Assembly (NCBI GenBank): GCA_012798135.1
Contig: JAAZNU010000034.1
Coordinates: forward strand, 1 to 15,915
From: Veillonellaceae bacterium
GTDB lineage: Bacteria > Bacillota_C > Negativicutes > UBA1444
Length of the DNA: 15,915 nt
Direction: 5' to 3'
Shown here: positions 7,001 to 15,774 of the stretch, one piece after another
Position numbering within the stretch: the first letter of the stretch is position 1
Layout: each line of letters starts with the position of its first letter
Notes under the pieces: generated by a model
Database searches by the model: none
What the model was told of the DNA's origin: nothing
What the model saw: the letters and a program-made list of their open reading frames with translations, nothing else
Program-made: the position numbers and the translations under genes

Positions 7001-7966
7001 TTACCCAAGCCCGACGGCGAGGACGAGGCCAAGGAAATGCAGCGGGGATCACATATCTGGCCAAATTCTTACGGCGACTGCGGCATTCATATTGCGACGC
7101 CGGTATTCGACGGCGCCATCGAAGAAGAAGTCATTCGGACCTTGAAACTGGCACAATTGCCGGAAGACGGCAAGACCATCCTTCGTGACGGCCGGACCGG
7201 CAGGCAATTTGACAATCCGATTACCGTCGGCTATGTTTACATGCTGAAATTGCATCATCTGGTTGATGACAAGATTCACGCCCGGTCCACGGGACCCTAT
7301 TCCCTCGTCACCCAGCAGCCACTCGGCGGCAAGGCCCAGTTTGGCGGACAACGTTTCGGCGAAATGGAAGTCTGGGCGTTGGAAGCCTATGGTTCCTCCT
7401 ACACCTTGCAGGAACTTCTGACTGTCAAGTCCGACGATATTGTTGGTCGCGTGAAAACTTATGAAGCCATTGTTAAGGGCGAAAACATACCGGAGCCGGG
7501 AATTCCGGAATCGTTTAAGGTTCTCATGAAGGAACTGCAAAGTATTGGTCTGGACGTGGAAGTCCGGTCGGAAGACGGCAAGGCCATTCAGATCAAGGAT
7601 ACCGACGATGATGTTCACGAAACCGCAAAAGAACTGGATTTGCCGTTGGCCGGCGAATCCCGCTATCAACCGGTGCCGCGCGAACGGAAACCATCCCGGT
7701 TTGCGGATCAACCGGAAGCGGCGGATATCGATGCAGTTGCCGACTTCCTGGACGATGGGGAAATACCGGAAGAAGAATTGACCGGCATGTCGGAAATTGA
7801 GATTGTGCCTGTTGCCAAGGCCGAGGAAGAAACAGAAAGCCGTTCCCGTAAGAGCGGTAAGAAGGCCAAAATCAAAGAAAAGAAACTCAATGTACGTGAA
7901 CTGCTCGATGAAGCGGAAGACTTGGATTTTGATGAGCCGGGCTCAGATGACGACAGCATCGAGTAG
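4016..7966 (+). CDS. rpoB: DNA-directed RNA polymerase subunit beta
   Basis: This 1316-residue protein is the beta subunit of the core polymerase. The ATG at 4016 follows GGAGGTGG (4000-4007) by 8 nt and gives the usual Firmicutes beginning [15 protein letters not shown]. The rifampicin pocket is at residues 456-487 and keeps the sensitive-type residues Q462, D465, H475 and S480. [17 protein letters not shown] follows at 505-521. The active-site element [12 protein letters not shown] carries K910 and K918. Conserved C-terminal signatures include [16 protein letters not shown] and [14 protein letters not shown]. Two additions stand out against Bacillus RpoB (about 1190 residues): a segment of about 50 residues (975-1022) between the GWA...LG and ATPVFDG blocks, and a tail of about 133 residues after the usual end (from about 1184), rich in D/E with a K/R patch at 1275-1290. 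rpoC starts 22 nt after the stop. Confidence 0.99.
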   Translation: MFNPIEVGKRTRYSYAKIDEVLDMPNLIEIQKKSYQWFLQTGLTEIFRDISPIQDFTGNLVLSFDDFRLGDSKYDVEECKERDVTYAAPLNVKVRLVNRETGEIKEQNVFMGDFPLMTDNGTFIINGAERVIVSQLVRSPGVYYDVALDANGKELYFATVIPNRGAWLELETDSNDVVSVRVDRTRKLPVTVLIRALGWENSEAILALFDDNPRIRATLEAGKDDSTDRDTALLEIYKRLRPGEPATIENAAQLVESLFFDSKRYDLATVGRYKLTKKLGWRRRLQGVYLEQNIVDKSTGEIVVASRDEHGNPVRVDDDILNIIEKSGIFTEAAVNEGLVEVYARLHEDSKPEKLLCTPTPADFSRRTITKADIIASIGYLLSLAEGFGNKDDIDHLGNRRLRSVGELLQNQFRIGLARMERVVRERMTIQDVDVITPQALINIRPVVAAIKEFFGSSQLSQFMDQTNPLAELTHKRRLSALGPGGLSRERAGFEVRDVHHSHYGRMCPIETPEGPNIGLIGSLSTFARVNQFGFIETPYRKVDKKNLRVTEDVHYLTADEEDEYVIAQANEKLNKSGWFVDEQVSVRYRDLILEVPAPEVDYMDVSPKQVVSIATAMIPFLENDDANRALMGANMQRQAVPLLRPKAPLVGTGMESKAARDSGVVVLAKNAGVVERATATEILVRRADDKGIDKYKLLKYLRSNQGTCINQRPLVYKDEIIEKGQVLADGPSTERGELALGRNILVAFMPWEGYNYEDAILLSEKIVKEDVFTSIHVEEYECDSRDTKLGPEEITRDIPNVAEEALGDLDDRGIIRVGAEVRPGDILVGKVTPKGETELTAEERLLRAIFGEKAREVRDTSLRVPHGESGKVVDVKVFTRENGDELMPGVNQLVRVYIAQKRKISEGDKMAGRHGNKGVVSRIMAEEDMPFLPDGTPVQIVLNPLGVPSRMNIGQVLETHLGWAVSALGLQIAHKDPNITTRLKQAGYDADRWGLPKPDGEDEAKEMQRGSHIWPNSYGDCGIHIATPVFDGAIEEEVIRTLKLAQLPEDGKTILRDGRTGRQFDNPITVGYVYMLKLHHLVDDKIHARSTGPYSLVTQQPLGGKAQFGGQRFGEMEVWALEAYGSSYTLQELLTVKSDDIVGRVKTYEAIVKGENIPEPGIPESFKVLMKELQSIGLDVEVRSEDGKAIQIKDTDDDVHETAKELDLPLAGESRYQPVPRERKPSRFADQPEAADIDAVADFLDDGEIPEEELTGMSEIEIVPVAKAEEETESRSRKSGKKAKIKEKKLNVRELLDEAEDLDFDEPGSDDDSIE

Positions 7967-7988
7967 GTAAGAGGGGAGCGATAGAATC

Positions 7989-10900
7989 TTGCAAGATGTG
8001 AATACTTTTGATTCAATGCGGATTGGTTTGGCCTCTCCCGAGCAAATCATGAGTTGGTCCCATGGTGAAGTCAAGAAGCCGGAAACCATCAACTACCGGA
8101 CACTGAAACCAGAACGCGATGGCCTGTTTTGCGAGAGAATTTTTGGACCAACCCGGGATTGGGAGTGCCATTGCGGCAAGTATAAACGGATTCGACACAA
8201 AGGAGTAGTCTGCGACCGTTGCGGCGTGGAAGTGACAAAATCCAAAGTGCGGCGCGACAGGATGGGGCATATCGAACTTGCCGCTCCGGTATCGCATATT
8301 TGGTATTTCAAAGGAATCCCCAGCCGCATGGGGCTGATTTTGGACATTTCGCCCCGGGCGTTGGAGAAAGTACTGTATTTTGCCTCGTATATCGTGCTGG
8401 ATCCCAAGGATACTCCGTTGATGAAGCGACAATTGTTGTCGGAAAAAGAATACCGGGATTATTACGAAAAATATGGCTCCCATTTCGAAGTCGGCATGGG
8501 CGCGGAAGCTATCAAAAAACTGCTGGAAGAACTTGACCTCGAAAAGATGAGTAAGGAACTGCGGCAGGAACTGAAAGAAGTCAGCGGGCAGCGCCGGATT
8601 CGCGCCATCCGCCGGCTGGAAGTCGTGGAAGCGTTCCGCAAATCCGGCAACAAGCCGCAGTGGATGGTTTTGGACGTAGTGCCGGTGATTCCGCCGGAAT
8701 TACGGCCGATGGTCCAGTTGGACGGCGGCCGCTTTGCAACCTCCGACCTGAACGATCTGTATCGCCGGGTCATCAACCGGAATAACCGTCTGAAGCGTCT
8801 GTTGGAGCTGAAAGCGCCGGATATCATCGTCCGCAACGAAAAGCGGATGCTGCAGGAAGCGGTGGATGCGCTGATTGACAACGGCCGGCGCGGTCGCCCG
8901 GTCACCGGACCCGGCAATCGCCCACTCAAATCCCTGAGCGATATGCTCAAGGGCAAACAAGGCCGGTTCCGTCAAAACCTTCTGGGCAAGCGCGTCGACT
9001 ATTCGGGCCGTTCGGTTATCGTGGTCGGGCCGGAGCTGAAACTTCATCAATGCGGTTTGCCCAAAGAGATGGCCCTGGAATTGTTCAAGCCGTTTGTGAT
9101 GAAAAAATTGGTCAATGCCGGTCATGCTCACAACATCAAGAGCGCCAAGCGGATGGTGGAGCGGATGCGGCCGGAAGTCTGGGATGTGCTGGAAGAGGTC
9201 ATCCGTGAACATCCGGTGCTGCTGAACCGTGCTCCGACGTTGCACCGTCTGGGGATTCAGGCCTTTGAGCCGGTTTTGTCCGAAGGTCGCGCCATTAAAA
9301 TTCATCCCCTCGTTTGCACAGCCTACAACGCCGACTTCGACGGCGACCAAATGGCGGTTCATGTTCCCTTGTCCGCCGAAGCCCAATCGGAAGCAAGGGT
9401 GTTGATGCTGAGCGCGCATAATATTTTGTCGACGAAAGATGGCCGGCCGGTTGCCTCGCCTACGCAGGATATGGTTTTGGGTTCATACTATCTGACCATT
9501 GAACGCGAATCGGCGGAAAACGAGCGGCAACAGAAGGAAGGCTTGCCGCCGCGGGCTTTTTCCGGCGGCGACGAAGCGTTGCAAGCCTATCACTTCGGGT
9601 TCATCACCCTACATGAAAAAATTCGGATCCGGATTCCGGGGCATGGTTTGGTAACGACCTCCTTGGGACGGTATATTTTTAACGAAGCCTTGCCCGAGGA
9701 ACTTAAACAGTACAATGCGGACGGCACGGTGCTGGGACGTCTGATGGACAAGAAGGAACTGGGCAAGCTCGTTGCGGAATGCTACCGCCGGTTTGGCAAT
9801 GCGCAGACCGCGAACGTGCTGGATAAGATCAAGAAACTCGGTTTCACCTATGCCACCCGCGCCGGCATTACGATTGCCGTGTCCGATATCAAGATTCCCA
9901 AGCAGAAGAAAGTGATCATTGACACTACCGATGCTCAGGTTGAGAAAATCAACAACCACTACCGTAACGGATTGCTGACGGGGGATGAGCGGTACATTAA
10001 AGTGGTGGATCTTTGGAAGAAGGCAACGGACGATGTCACGGACTCGCTGATGAAATCTCTGGATCGTCTGAACCCTGTGTACATGATGGCGACTTCCGGC
10101 GCTCGCGGCAACGTCCAGCAGATTCGTCAGCTGGCCGGTATGCGTGGGCTTATGTCGGACCCGTCGGGTCGAATCATCGACCTGCCGATCAAGGCCAACT
10201 TCCGGGAAGGTTTGACTGTTCTTGAATACTTCATTTCTACGCACGGCGCCCGTAAGGGCCTCGCGGATACCGCGCTGCGTACCGCCGACTCGGGTTATCT
10301 GACCCGCCGCCTGGTCGATGTGGCGCAAGATCTGATCGTGCGCGAGGACGACTGCGATGTTCTTAAATTCAATATTTCGCGGGAAGTCGAAAAAATGCAG
10401 GCGGCGCATGAGCAGACTTTGACGCAGGCGAAAACGACGCTGTGCGGAAAAGAACTGACAGCCGATGCGATCAGCAGCGCTACCGGTGAGATCATTCTGG
10501 CTGCCGGGGCGGTGCTGGATGCTGCCGGAATCGATCGGTTGCTGGAAGAACAGGTTCTGGAGATCAATGTGCCGGAGCTGATTCCCTTGACCCTGTCCCG
10601 CCAACAGATTCGGGACAATTTGCGCGGCATCATGTTGCGGGAAATGCTGAATCGAAATCTTGAGCATGATGTGGTTGATTCCGTCGGCGAGGTCATTTTG
10701 GCTGCCGGAACACCGATCCAGGAAGAACATGTGGAAATGATGCTGAATTCGGATGTTTCCGGCGACATCAGCGTTCGTAAAAACAGCATGAAGGGAATCG
10801 ATGCGGAAGCGATTCTGGAAGAAGCCGTAAAAGAACCTCTGACCAAGGTAATTTCCTTGAAGTCTGCGGATTTGCGCCACCGTGCCGTGCAGCAAATTGC

Positions 10901-12287
10901 GGTCGAAGAAATCCGCAAGCCAAATGCCAAGAAACCCATCGTCAATCCCGGCGAATCACTTACTGCTGAAAGCATCGCCGAAATTGCCGAGGTTCAGGAT
11001 GAAGTTCGAATCCTGAATTTGGATCTGGTCGGACGAAAATCAGCCGAATTGGTGTTGGATGACGCCGGCGATTGCGTTATCCAGGTCGGCGATTTGCTGG
11101 ATGAAACCAACCAGCAGCATCTGACCAAACTCTGGTGCCAGCGCGGAAATACCGGTATCATCCAGATTTGCAGCAATGTGATCGAAAAACTGCGGGATCG
11201 TATTGTGGGACGGATTGCGGCGGAAGATATTGCCGATCCGAAAACCGGTGAACTAATTGTTCGTATGAACGAAGAAATTACCGAGGAATTGGTTGACCGG
11301 GTGGCGGCTGTGCGGTCGCGCGTCATGATTCGTTCCGTGTTGACCTGCAAATGTAAATACGGGGTATGCGTGAAGTGTTATGCCCGCAACTTGGCAACCG
11401 GACGAATTGTGGATGTCGGCGAGGCCGTTGGCATCATCGCCGCCCAGTCTATCGGCGAACCGGGGACCCAGCTGACCATGCGTACCTTCCATACCGGCGG
11501 CGTTGCGTCAACTGGCGGACAAGCTTCCGGCGGCGACATCACTTCTGGTTTGCCGCGGGTCGAAGAATTGTTCGAAGCCCGGAAGCCCAAACATCCAGCT
11601 GTTTTGACTGAAATTGACGGCCGGGTGGAACTGCGCGAAACCAAAGGCGTCCGGCGAGCAGTCGTTACATCGACCTCCGGCGAAGAGCGCATATATCCGA
11701 TTCCTTATGGCTCGCGTCTGTTAGTTCGGGACGGTCAGCTGGTCGAGCCGGGCGACCGCCTGACGGATGGACCGTTGAATCCGCATGATATTCTGCGGAT
11801 CCGGGGCCTGCGCGACACTCACCGGTACATTGTGAGTGAAGTACAAAAAGTGTATAAAGAACAGGGCGTTGAAATCAACGACAAACACATCGAAGTTATG
11901 GTGCGCCAAATGCTTCACAAGGTTAAGGTCGAAGAACCCGGCGATACGGAATTCCTGCCGGGAGAATATATCGACATCAACTCGTTTGAAGCCGAAAACT
12001 TGAAAGCGCTGGAACAGGATGGCGAACCGGCAGTGGCCCGGCCGATCTTATTGGGAATTACGAAAGCCTCTTTGGCGACGGATTCCTTCCTGTCGGCGGC
12101 TTCGTTCCAGGAAACGACCCGGGTGCTTACGGATGCGGCTATTAAAGGAAAAGTTGATCCATTGCTCGGCCTCAAGGAGAACGTCATCATCGGCAAACTG
12201 ATCCCGGCGGGCACGGGAATGAATCGTTACCGGAACATCTCCCTCACCAAGGAAAGTGTTTGTGAGGAAACGCCGGAATCGATTTGA
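7989..12287 (+). CDS. rpoC: DNA-directed RNA polymerase subunit beta' with large internal insert
   Basis: This 1432-residue protein is the catalytic beta' subunit. The start is TTG at 7989, 10 nt after GAGGGGAG (7971-7978), giving [10 protein letters not shown], which aligns with the MLDVNNF start of Bacillus RpoC. The first zinc site is C60/C62/C75/C78. The catalytic NADFDGDQ holds the magnesium-binding D449, D451 and D453. The bridge helix is at about 747-780. The second zinc site uses C789, C1120, C1127 and C1130. The trigger-loop residues M1164, R1165 and H1168 are intact, with no trigger-loop insert of the proteobacterial kind. The oddity is the spacing C789-C1120: 331 residues, against about 75 in E. 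coli and Bacillus. The extra residues are in frame, have codon use like the rest, and contain repeated modules. A terminator follows the TGA. Confidence 0.99.
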   Translation: MQDVNTFDSMRIGLASPEQIMSWSHGEVKKPETINYRTLKPERDGLFCERIFGPTRDWECHCGKYKRIRHKGVVCDRCGVEVTKSKVRRDRMGHIELAAPVSHIWYFKGIPSRMGLILDISPRALEKVLYFASYIVLDPKDTPLMKRQLLSEKEYRDYYEKYGSHFEVGMGAEAIKKLLEELDLEKMSKELRQELKEVSGQRRIRAIRRLEVVEAFRKSGNKPQWMVLDVVPVIPPELRPMVQLDGGRFATSDLNDLYRRVINRNNRLKRLLELKAPDIIVRNEKRMLQEAVDALIDNGRRGRPVTGPGNRPLKSLSDMLKGKQGRFRQNLLGKRVDYSGRSVIVVGPELKLHQCGLPKEMALELFKPFVMKKLVNAGHAHNIKSAKRMVERMRPEVWDVLEEVIREHPVLLNRAPTLHRLGIQAFEPVLSEGRAIKIHPLVCTAYNADFDGDQMAVHVPLSAEAQSEARVLMLSAHNILSTKDGRPVASPTQDMVLGSYYLTIERESAENERQQKEGLPPRAFSGGDEALQAYHFGFITLHEKIRIRIPGHGLVTTSLGRYIFNEALPEELKQYNADGTVLGRLMDKKELGKLVAECYRRFGNAQTANVLDKIKKLGFTYATRAGITIAVSDIKIPKQKKVIIDTTDAQVEKINNHYRNGLLTGDERYIKVVDLWKKATDDVTDSLMKSLDRLNPVYMMATSGARGNVQQIRQLAGMRGLMSDPSGRIIDLPIKANFREGLTVLEYFISTHGARKGLADTALRTADSGYLTRRLVDVAQDLIVREDDCDVLKFNISREVEKMQAAHEQTLTQAKTTLCGKELTADAISSATGEIILAAGAVLDAAGIDRLLEEQVLEINVPELIPLTLSRQQIRDNLRGIMLREMLNRNLEHDVVDSVGEVILAAGTPIQEEHVEMMLNSDVSGDISVRKNSMKGIDAEAILEEAVKEPLTKVISLKSADLRHRAVQQIAVEEIRKPNAKKPIVNPGESLTAESIAEIAEVQDEVRILNLDLVGRKSAELVLDDAGDCVIQVGDLLDETNQQHLTKLWCQRGNTGIIQICSNVIEKLRDRIVGRIAAEDIADPKTGELIVRMNEEITEELVDRVAAVRSRVMIRSVLTCKCKYGVCVKCYARNLATGRIVDVGEAVGIIAAQSIGEPGTQLTMRTFHTGGVASTGGQASGGDITSGLPRVEELFEARKPKHPAVLTEIDGRVELRETKGVRRAVVTSTSGEERIYPIPYGSRLLVRDGQLVEPGDRLTDGPLNPHDILRIRGLRDTHRYIVSEVQKVYKEQGVEINDKHIEVMVRQMLHKVKVEEPGDTEFLPGEYIDINSFEAENLKALEQDGEPAVARPILLGITKASLATDSFLSAASFQETTRVLTDAAIKGKVDPLLGLKENVIIGKLIPAGTGMNRYRNISLTKESVCEETPESI
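10440..11339 (+). repeat. Degenerate protein repeats within the rpoC insert
   Basis: Residues 818-1117 of RpoC contain five related units of about 45-53 residues: 818-861, 878-930, 964-1011, 1014-1061 and 1068-1117. The last is the normal module next to the second zinc site. The recurring pattern is G-E/D, three or four hydrophobics, a short turn, an acidic helix (EE or similar), then alternating V/I residues. Core examples are [51 protein letters not shown] and [14 protein letters not shown]. Units 1 and 2 are also alike as DNA: 21 of 25 bases match between 10484-10508 and 10685-10709. This suggests growth by internal duplication. The unit borders were set by eye. Confidence 0.65.
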
Positions 12288-12294
12288 GAATGCT

Positions 12295-12325
12295 GGAGAA
12301 ACCGCCGTCCGGCGGTTTCTCCTTT
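12295..12325 (+). terminator. Terminator hairpin after rpoC
   Basis: GGAGAAACCGCC (12295-12306) pairs over all 12 bases with GGCGGTTTCTCC (12311-12322) around the loop GTCC. The tail is TTTCACTTTA, so the T run is short and broken. It begins 7 bases after the rpoC stop and lies before a promoter, which supports a role as the end of the rpoBC unit, perhaps with some read-through. Confidence 0.8.
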
Positions 12326-12385
12326 CACTTTATCGTGATGATACTCGTGGAACCGTGGACATTAAAAATTCAACAAAAATACCCG

Positions 12386-12415
12386 TTGACACGATGGCGC
12401 GGTGAATGATAGAAT
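12386..12415 (+). promoter_or_regulatory. Promoter for the L7Ae-like gene and the str cluster
   Basis: TTGACA at 12386-12391, 18-bp spacer and TAGAAT at 12410-12415 (five of six consensus bases), with TG at 12407-12408 as an extended -10. It lies between the rpoC terminator and the L7Ae-like gene, about 30 nt before its start. It probably serves that gene with rpsL, rpsG, fusA and tuf, since no other terminator or promoter is visible between them. Confidence 0.75.
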
Positions 12416-12444
12416 GATAAAGCGCCTATGGAGGAGTGTGGCTA

Positions 12445-12696
12445 ATGGCCGCTGATACTCTAAATTTCAAGAAAGTCGCCAAAGTGGTCGGCATAAAACA
12501 AAGCCTAAAAGCAGTGGAAAAGGGCAATGTGCAAACGGTATACATTGCCGCCAATGCGGATCAACGGATGATATCGCCGTTGCAGCAGGCTTGTCAGACC
12601 CGGAATTTGCCGATAATCACCGACTTTACGCTGGCCGAACTCGGCGTAGCCTGCGGGATTGATGTCGAGGCCGCAGCGGTGGCAATCTTGAAATAA
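12445..12696 (+). CDS. rplGB: L7Ae/L30e/S12e/Gadd45-family RNA-binding protein (YbxF-like)
   Basis: This 83-residue protein aligns well with Bacillus YbxF, which also lies between rpoC and rpsL. The family is a single alpha-beta-alpha domain that binds kink-turn RNA. Visible features are the RNA-contact element GIKQSLKAVEKG (residues 16-27), the strand VYIAANADQR, and the C-terminal ELGVACGIDVEAAAVAIL typical of the bacterial members. ATG at 12445 was preferred over the upstream in-frame GTG at 12436 because GGAGGA (12430-12435) lies 9 nt before it. Bacillus YbxF binds kink-turns in vitro, but its physiological target is not settled to my knowledge. The symbol follows Bacillus usage and is tentative. 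Confidence 0.9.
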   Translation: MAADTLNFKKVAKVVGIKQSLKAVEKGNVQTVYIAANADQRMISPLQQACQTRNLPIITDFTLAELGVACGIDVEAAAVAILK

Positions 12697-12750
12697 TGAT
12701 AGTTTGCAGCAATGCAACTTTGAGGAATTTATCTATAAGGAGGTGTGGAA

Positions 12751-13137
12751 ATGCCGACAATCAACCAGTTAGTCCGTCAAGGCAGAGAAGAGTTGGAGAA
12801 AAAATCCACTGCGCCGGCATTGAAAGAGTGCCCGCAAAAGCGTGGTGTTTGTACGAGGGTGTATACGACGACCCCTAAAAAACCGAACTCCGCATTGCGC
12901 AAAGTGGCACGTGTCCGTTTGACCAATGGAATTGAGGTAACATCGTATATTCCGGGCATCGGACATAATCTTCAGGAACACTCCGTGGTTCTGATCCGGG
13001 GTGGTCGTGTCAAGGATTTGCCTGGTGTTCGTTATCACATTATCCGTGGTGCTCTTGATACGGCCGGCGTTGCCAAACGCAACCAGTCGCGTTCGAAGTA
13101 CGGCGCGAAGCGTGGCAAGACGACTGGAAAGAAGTAA
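12751..13137 (+). CDS. rpsL: 30S ribosomal protein uS12
   Basis: The 128-residue S12 sits at the decoding centre and controls translational accuracy. The start [12 protein letters not shown] at 12751 follows AAGGAGGTG (12737-12745) by 5 nt; the frame could begin two codons earlier at GTG 12745, but that overlaps the ribosome binding site. Signature stretches are [11 protein letters not shown] (residues 41-51), with K43 the wild-type residue linked to streptomycin sensitivity, and [14 protein letters not shown] (83-96), with D89, the methylthiolated aspartate in many bacteria. C27 and C34 flank PQKRGV. rpsG follows after 12 nt. Confidence 0.98.
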   Translation: MPTINQLVRQGREELEKKSTAPALKECPQKRGVCTRVYTTTPKKPNSALRKVARVRLTNGIEVTSYIPGIGHNLQEHSVVLIRGGRVKDLPGVRYHIIRGALDTAGVAKRNQSRSKYGAKRGKTTGKK

Positions 13138-13149
13138 GGAGGGTTTTTC

Positions 13150-13620
13150 ATGCCGAGAAAAGGCGCGGTTCCCAAGCGGGATGTTTTGCCGGATCCTGTA
13201 TATAATTCAAAAACAGTAACCCGCTTCATTAACAAAATCATGCTGAGCGGGAAGAAGAGCGTGGCGCAGGGTATTGTATATGCGGCGTTTGATGCGATGG
13301 CGGCGAAGACGGGCAAGGATGCGTTGGAGCTGTTCGAAACCGCCTTGAAAAATGTAATGCCGGTTTTGGAAGTTCGGGCTCGCCGGGTAGGTGGCGCGAA
13401 CTATCAGGTTCCGGTTGAAGTTCGCCCGGATCGTCGGTTTTCGCTGGGTGTCCGTTGGCTGGTCAATCAGGCTCGTGCCCGTAGCGAAAAAACGATGCAT
13501 GAACGGCTGGCGGCGGAATTGCTGGATGCTTCCAACAACACTGGCGGTGCCGTGAAAAAGCGTGACGACACTCATAAAATGGCGGAAGCAAACAAGGCTT
13601 TTGCGCATTATCGTTGGTAA
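13150..13620 (+). CDS. rpsG: 30S ribosomal protein uS7
   Basis: The 156-residue S7 is the primary assembly protein of the 30S head and contacts the E-site tRNA. Length is standard. Family features are MPRKG at the start, [15 protein letters not shown], the loop [19 protein letters not shown] (about residues 77-95) and the terminal AHYRW. The ribosome binding site AAGGAGGG (13136-13143) overlaps the rpsL stop codon and lies 6 nt before the ATG, so translation is likely coupled to rpsL. Confidence 0.98.
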   Translation: MPRKGAVPKRDVLPDPVYNSKTVTRFINKIMLSGKKSVAQGIVYAAFDAMAAKTGKDALELFETALKNVMPVLEVRARRVGGANYQVPVEVRPDRRFSLGVRWLVNQARARSEKTMHERLAAELLDASNNTGGAVKKRDDTHKMAEANKAFAHYRW

Positions 13621-13658
13621 TTTTTTGACAACATACGTAGAACGTAGGAGTGATGATT

Positions 13659-15734
13659 GTGGCCAGACAATTCCCGCTTGCCCAAACTCGTAATATCGGA
13701 ATTATGGCCCACATTGACGCCGGTAAGACTACGACGACTGAACGGATCCTCTTTTACACGGGCCGCGTGCATAAGATGGGTGAAGTGCATGACGGCGCGG
13801 CGACGATGGACTGGATGGTGCAGGAGCAGGAACGGGGTATTACCATTACCTCCGCTGCGACTACGTGCCAATGGCGTGGGCATAGGATCAATATCATCGA
13901 TACACCAGGGCACGTGGACTTTACTGTGGAAGTGGAACGCTCGCTGCGGGTTCTTGACGGAGCGGTGGCGGTGTTTTGCGCCAAGGGTGGTGTGGAGCCG
14001 CAATCCGAGACGGTGTGGCGCCAGGCTGACAAATATGGCGTACCGCGAATTGCTTATGTAAATAAGATGGATATCATGGGTGCCGATTTTTATCGCGTCG
14101 TTGATATGATGAAGGATCGTTTGGGCGCCAATGCGGTGCCGGTGCAGCTGCCGATCGGTTCGGAAGACACCTATAAAGGCATGATTGACCTGATCGACAT
14201 GAAGGCTGTCATTTATGAAGACGATCTGGGCAAAAAAAGCGAGACGGCCGAGATTCCGGATGATCTTAAGGAACAGGCTGAATTATACCGCCAGAATTTG
14301 TTGGACGCCGTGGCTGAAGGCGACGACGAATTGATGATGAAGTACCTTGAGGGAGAAGAACTGACAAAAGAAGAGATCATGCATGGAATTCGTCTGGCGA
14401 CGATTGCCTGTAAAATGACTCCGGTCTTTTGCGGCTCTTCTTATCGAAACAAAGGTGTGCAGCCTTTGCTGGACGCGGTGGTCGACTATTTGCCGGCGCC
14501 GACGGATATTCCGCCGATCAAGGGGATCAATCCGGAGACGCAGGTTGAAGAATACCGTAATGCTGACGATTCGGCGCCGTTTTCCGCGCTTGCTTTCAAA
14601 ATTATGGCGGATCCGTATGTTGGCAAGCTGACCTTTTTCCGGGTGTACTCCGGACAGATGACCAGTGGATCCTATGTCTATAACTCCACTAAAGGCAAGA
14701 AAGAACGAATTGGCCGGATCCTGCAGATGCATGCGAATCACCGTGAAGACATCGAGGTCGTGTATACCGGCGATATTGCCGCTGCCGTTGGTTTCAAGGA
14801 CACGGTGACTGGCGATACCCTCTGCACCGATAAAGAACAGGTCATTTTGGAATCCATGGTTTTCCCCGAACCGGTCATTTCGATCGCGATTGAGCCGAAA
14901 ACCAAGGCGGACCAGGAAAAAATGGGCGTGGCGTTGCAGCGCCTGGCTGATGAAGACCCGACCTTCCGGATGCATACCGATCTGGAAACCGGCCAGACCA
15001 TCATTGAAGGTATGGGCGAGTTGCATCTGGAAATCATCGTGGACCGCTTATTGCGTGAATTCAAGGTGGATTGCAGCGTGGGACGCCCTCAGGTGGCCTA
15101 TCGCGAAACCATCCGCAAAACAGTCAAATCGGAAGGCAAATTTGTTCGGCAGTCTGGCGGCCGTGGCCAATACGGCCATTGCTGGCTGGAGTTGACGCCG
15201 CTGGAACCGGCTTCGGGTTTTGTTTTTGAAAATAAAACAGTCGGCGGCTCGATTCCTCGCGAATATATTAACCCGGTGGAGGCTGGCGCCAAGGAAGCCA
15301 TGCAGACCGGCCCGATCGCCGGCTATCAGATGGTTGACATCAAAGCGACCGTATATGACGGTTCGTACCATGATGTGGACTCTTCGGAAATGGCCTTCAA
15401 AATTGCCGGATCGATGGCGTTTAAAGCTGGTGTGGCCAAAGCGGACCCCGTACTCTTGGAACCATACATGAAGGTGGAAGTGGTCGTGCCTGAAGAGTAC
15501 ATGGGCGATGTAATCGGCGACATCAACTCCCGGCGTGGCCGGATCGAAGGCATGGAGGCCCGGGCCAATGCACAGTCGATTCGGGCGTTCGTTCCGCTGG
15601 CTGAAATGTTTGGATATGCCACGGACTTGCGGTCCAAAACACAGGGCCGGGGAAACTATTCGATGGAATTTGACCATTATGAAGATGTTCCGCGCAATAT
15701 TTCCGAAGCCATTGTGGCCAAGGTCAAGGGATAA
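13659..15734 (+). CDS. fusA: Elongation factor G
   Basis: This 691-residue GTPase drives translocation of tRNA and mRNA and also ribosome recycling. GTP-binding motifs are all intact: P-loop AHIDAGKT (17-24), switch [15 protein letters not shown] (81-88) and NKMD (135-138). Domain IV begins in the region after PQVAYRETI, and the domain V signature [13 protein letters not shown] is near the C terminus. The start was set at GTG 13659, which gives [12 protein letters not shown] as in other Firmicutes EF-G and lies 8 nt after AGGAG (13646-13650). The upstream in-frame starts GTG 13650 and ATG 13653 overlap or crowd that ribosome binding site. It lies between rpsG (38-nt gap) and tuf (40-nt gap), the classic str order. 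Confidence 0.98.
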   Translation: MARQFPLAQTRNIGIMAHIDAGKTTTTERILFYTGRVHKMGEVHDGAATMDWMVQEQERGITITSAATTCQWRGHRINIIDTPGHVDFTVEVERSLRVLDGAVAVFCAKGGVEPQSETVWRQADKYGVPRIAYVNKMDIMGADFYRVVDMMKDRLGANAVPVQLPIGSEDTYKGMIDLIDMKAVIYEDDLGKKSETAEIPDDLKEQAELYRQNLLDAVAEGDDELMMKYLEGEELTKEEIMHGIRLATIACKMTPVFCGSSYRNKGVQPLLDAVVDYLPAPTDIPPIKGINPETQVEEYRNADDSAPFSALAFKIMADPYVGKLTFFRVYSGQMTSGSYVYNSTKGKKERIGRILQMHANHREDIEVVYTGDIAAAVGFKDTVTGDTLCTDKEQVILESMVFPEPVISIAIEPKTKADQEKMGVALQRLADEDPTFRMHTDLETGQTIIEGMGELHLEIIVDRLLREFKVDCSVGRPQVAYRETIRKTVKSEGKFVRQSGGRGQYGHCWLELTPLEPASGFVFENKTVGGSIPREYINPVEAGAKEAMQTGPIAGYQMVDIKATVYDGSYHDVDSSEMAFKIAGSMAFKAGVAKADPVLLEPYMKVEVVVPEEYMGDVIGDINSRRGRIEGMEARANAQSIRAFVPLAEMFGYATDLRSKTQGRGNYSMEFDHYEDVPRNISEAIVAKVKG

Positions 15735-15774
15735 ACCAGATTTGATTTTCATTTAATGAAGGAGGACGGAAAAA

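Noticed and set aside
9609..10895. 428-codon open frame on the minus strand
   Set aside because: It lies wholly inside rpoC, antisense to well-conserved protein, shows no recognisable family features and has the composition expected of a codon-bias shadow.
10356..11186. Intein or foreign mobile insertion within rpoC
   Set aside because: There are no intein splice motifs (no Cys/Ser start, no terminal HN), no nuclease motifs, no flanking repeats and no composition shift. The repeats resemble the native module.
12701..12719. Small hairpin with GCAA loop between the L7Ae-like gene and rpsL
   Set aside because: The stem is only about seven pairs with a bulge and no T run follows; too weak to call a terminator or regulatory element without conservation data.
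13625..13630. TTGACA between rpsG and fusA as a possible fusA promoter
   Set aside because: No acceptable -10 lies 16-18 bp downstream; that position falls on the fusA ribosome binding site (GGAG).
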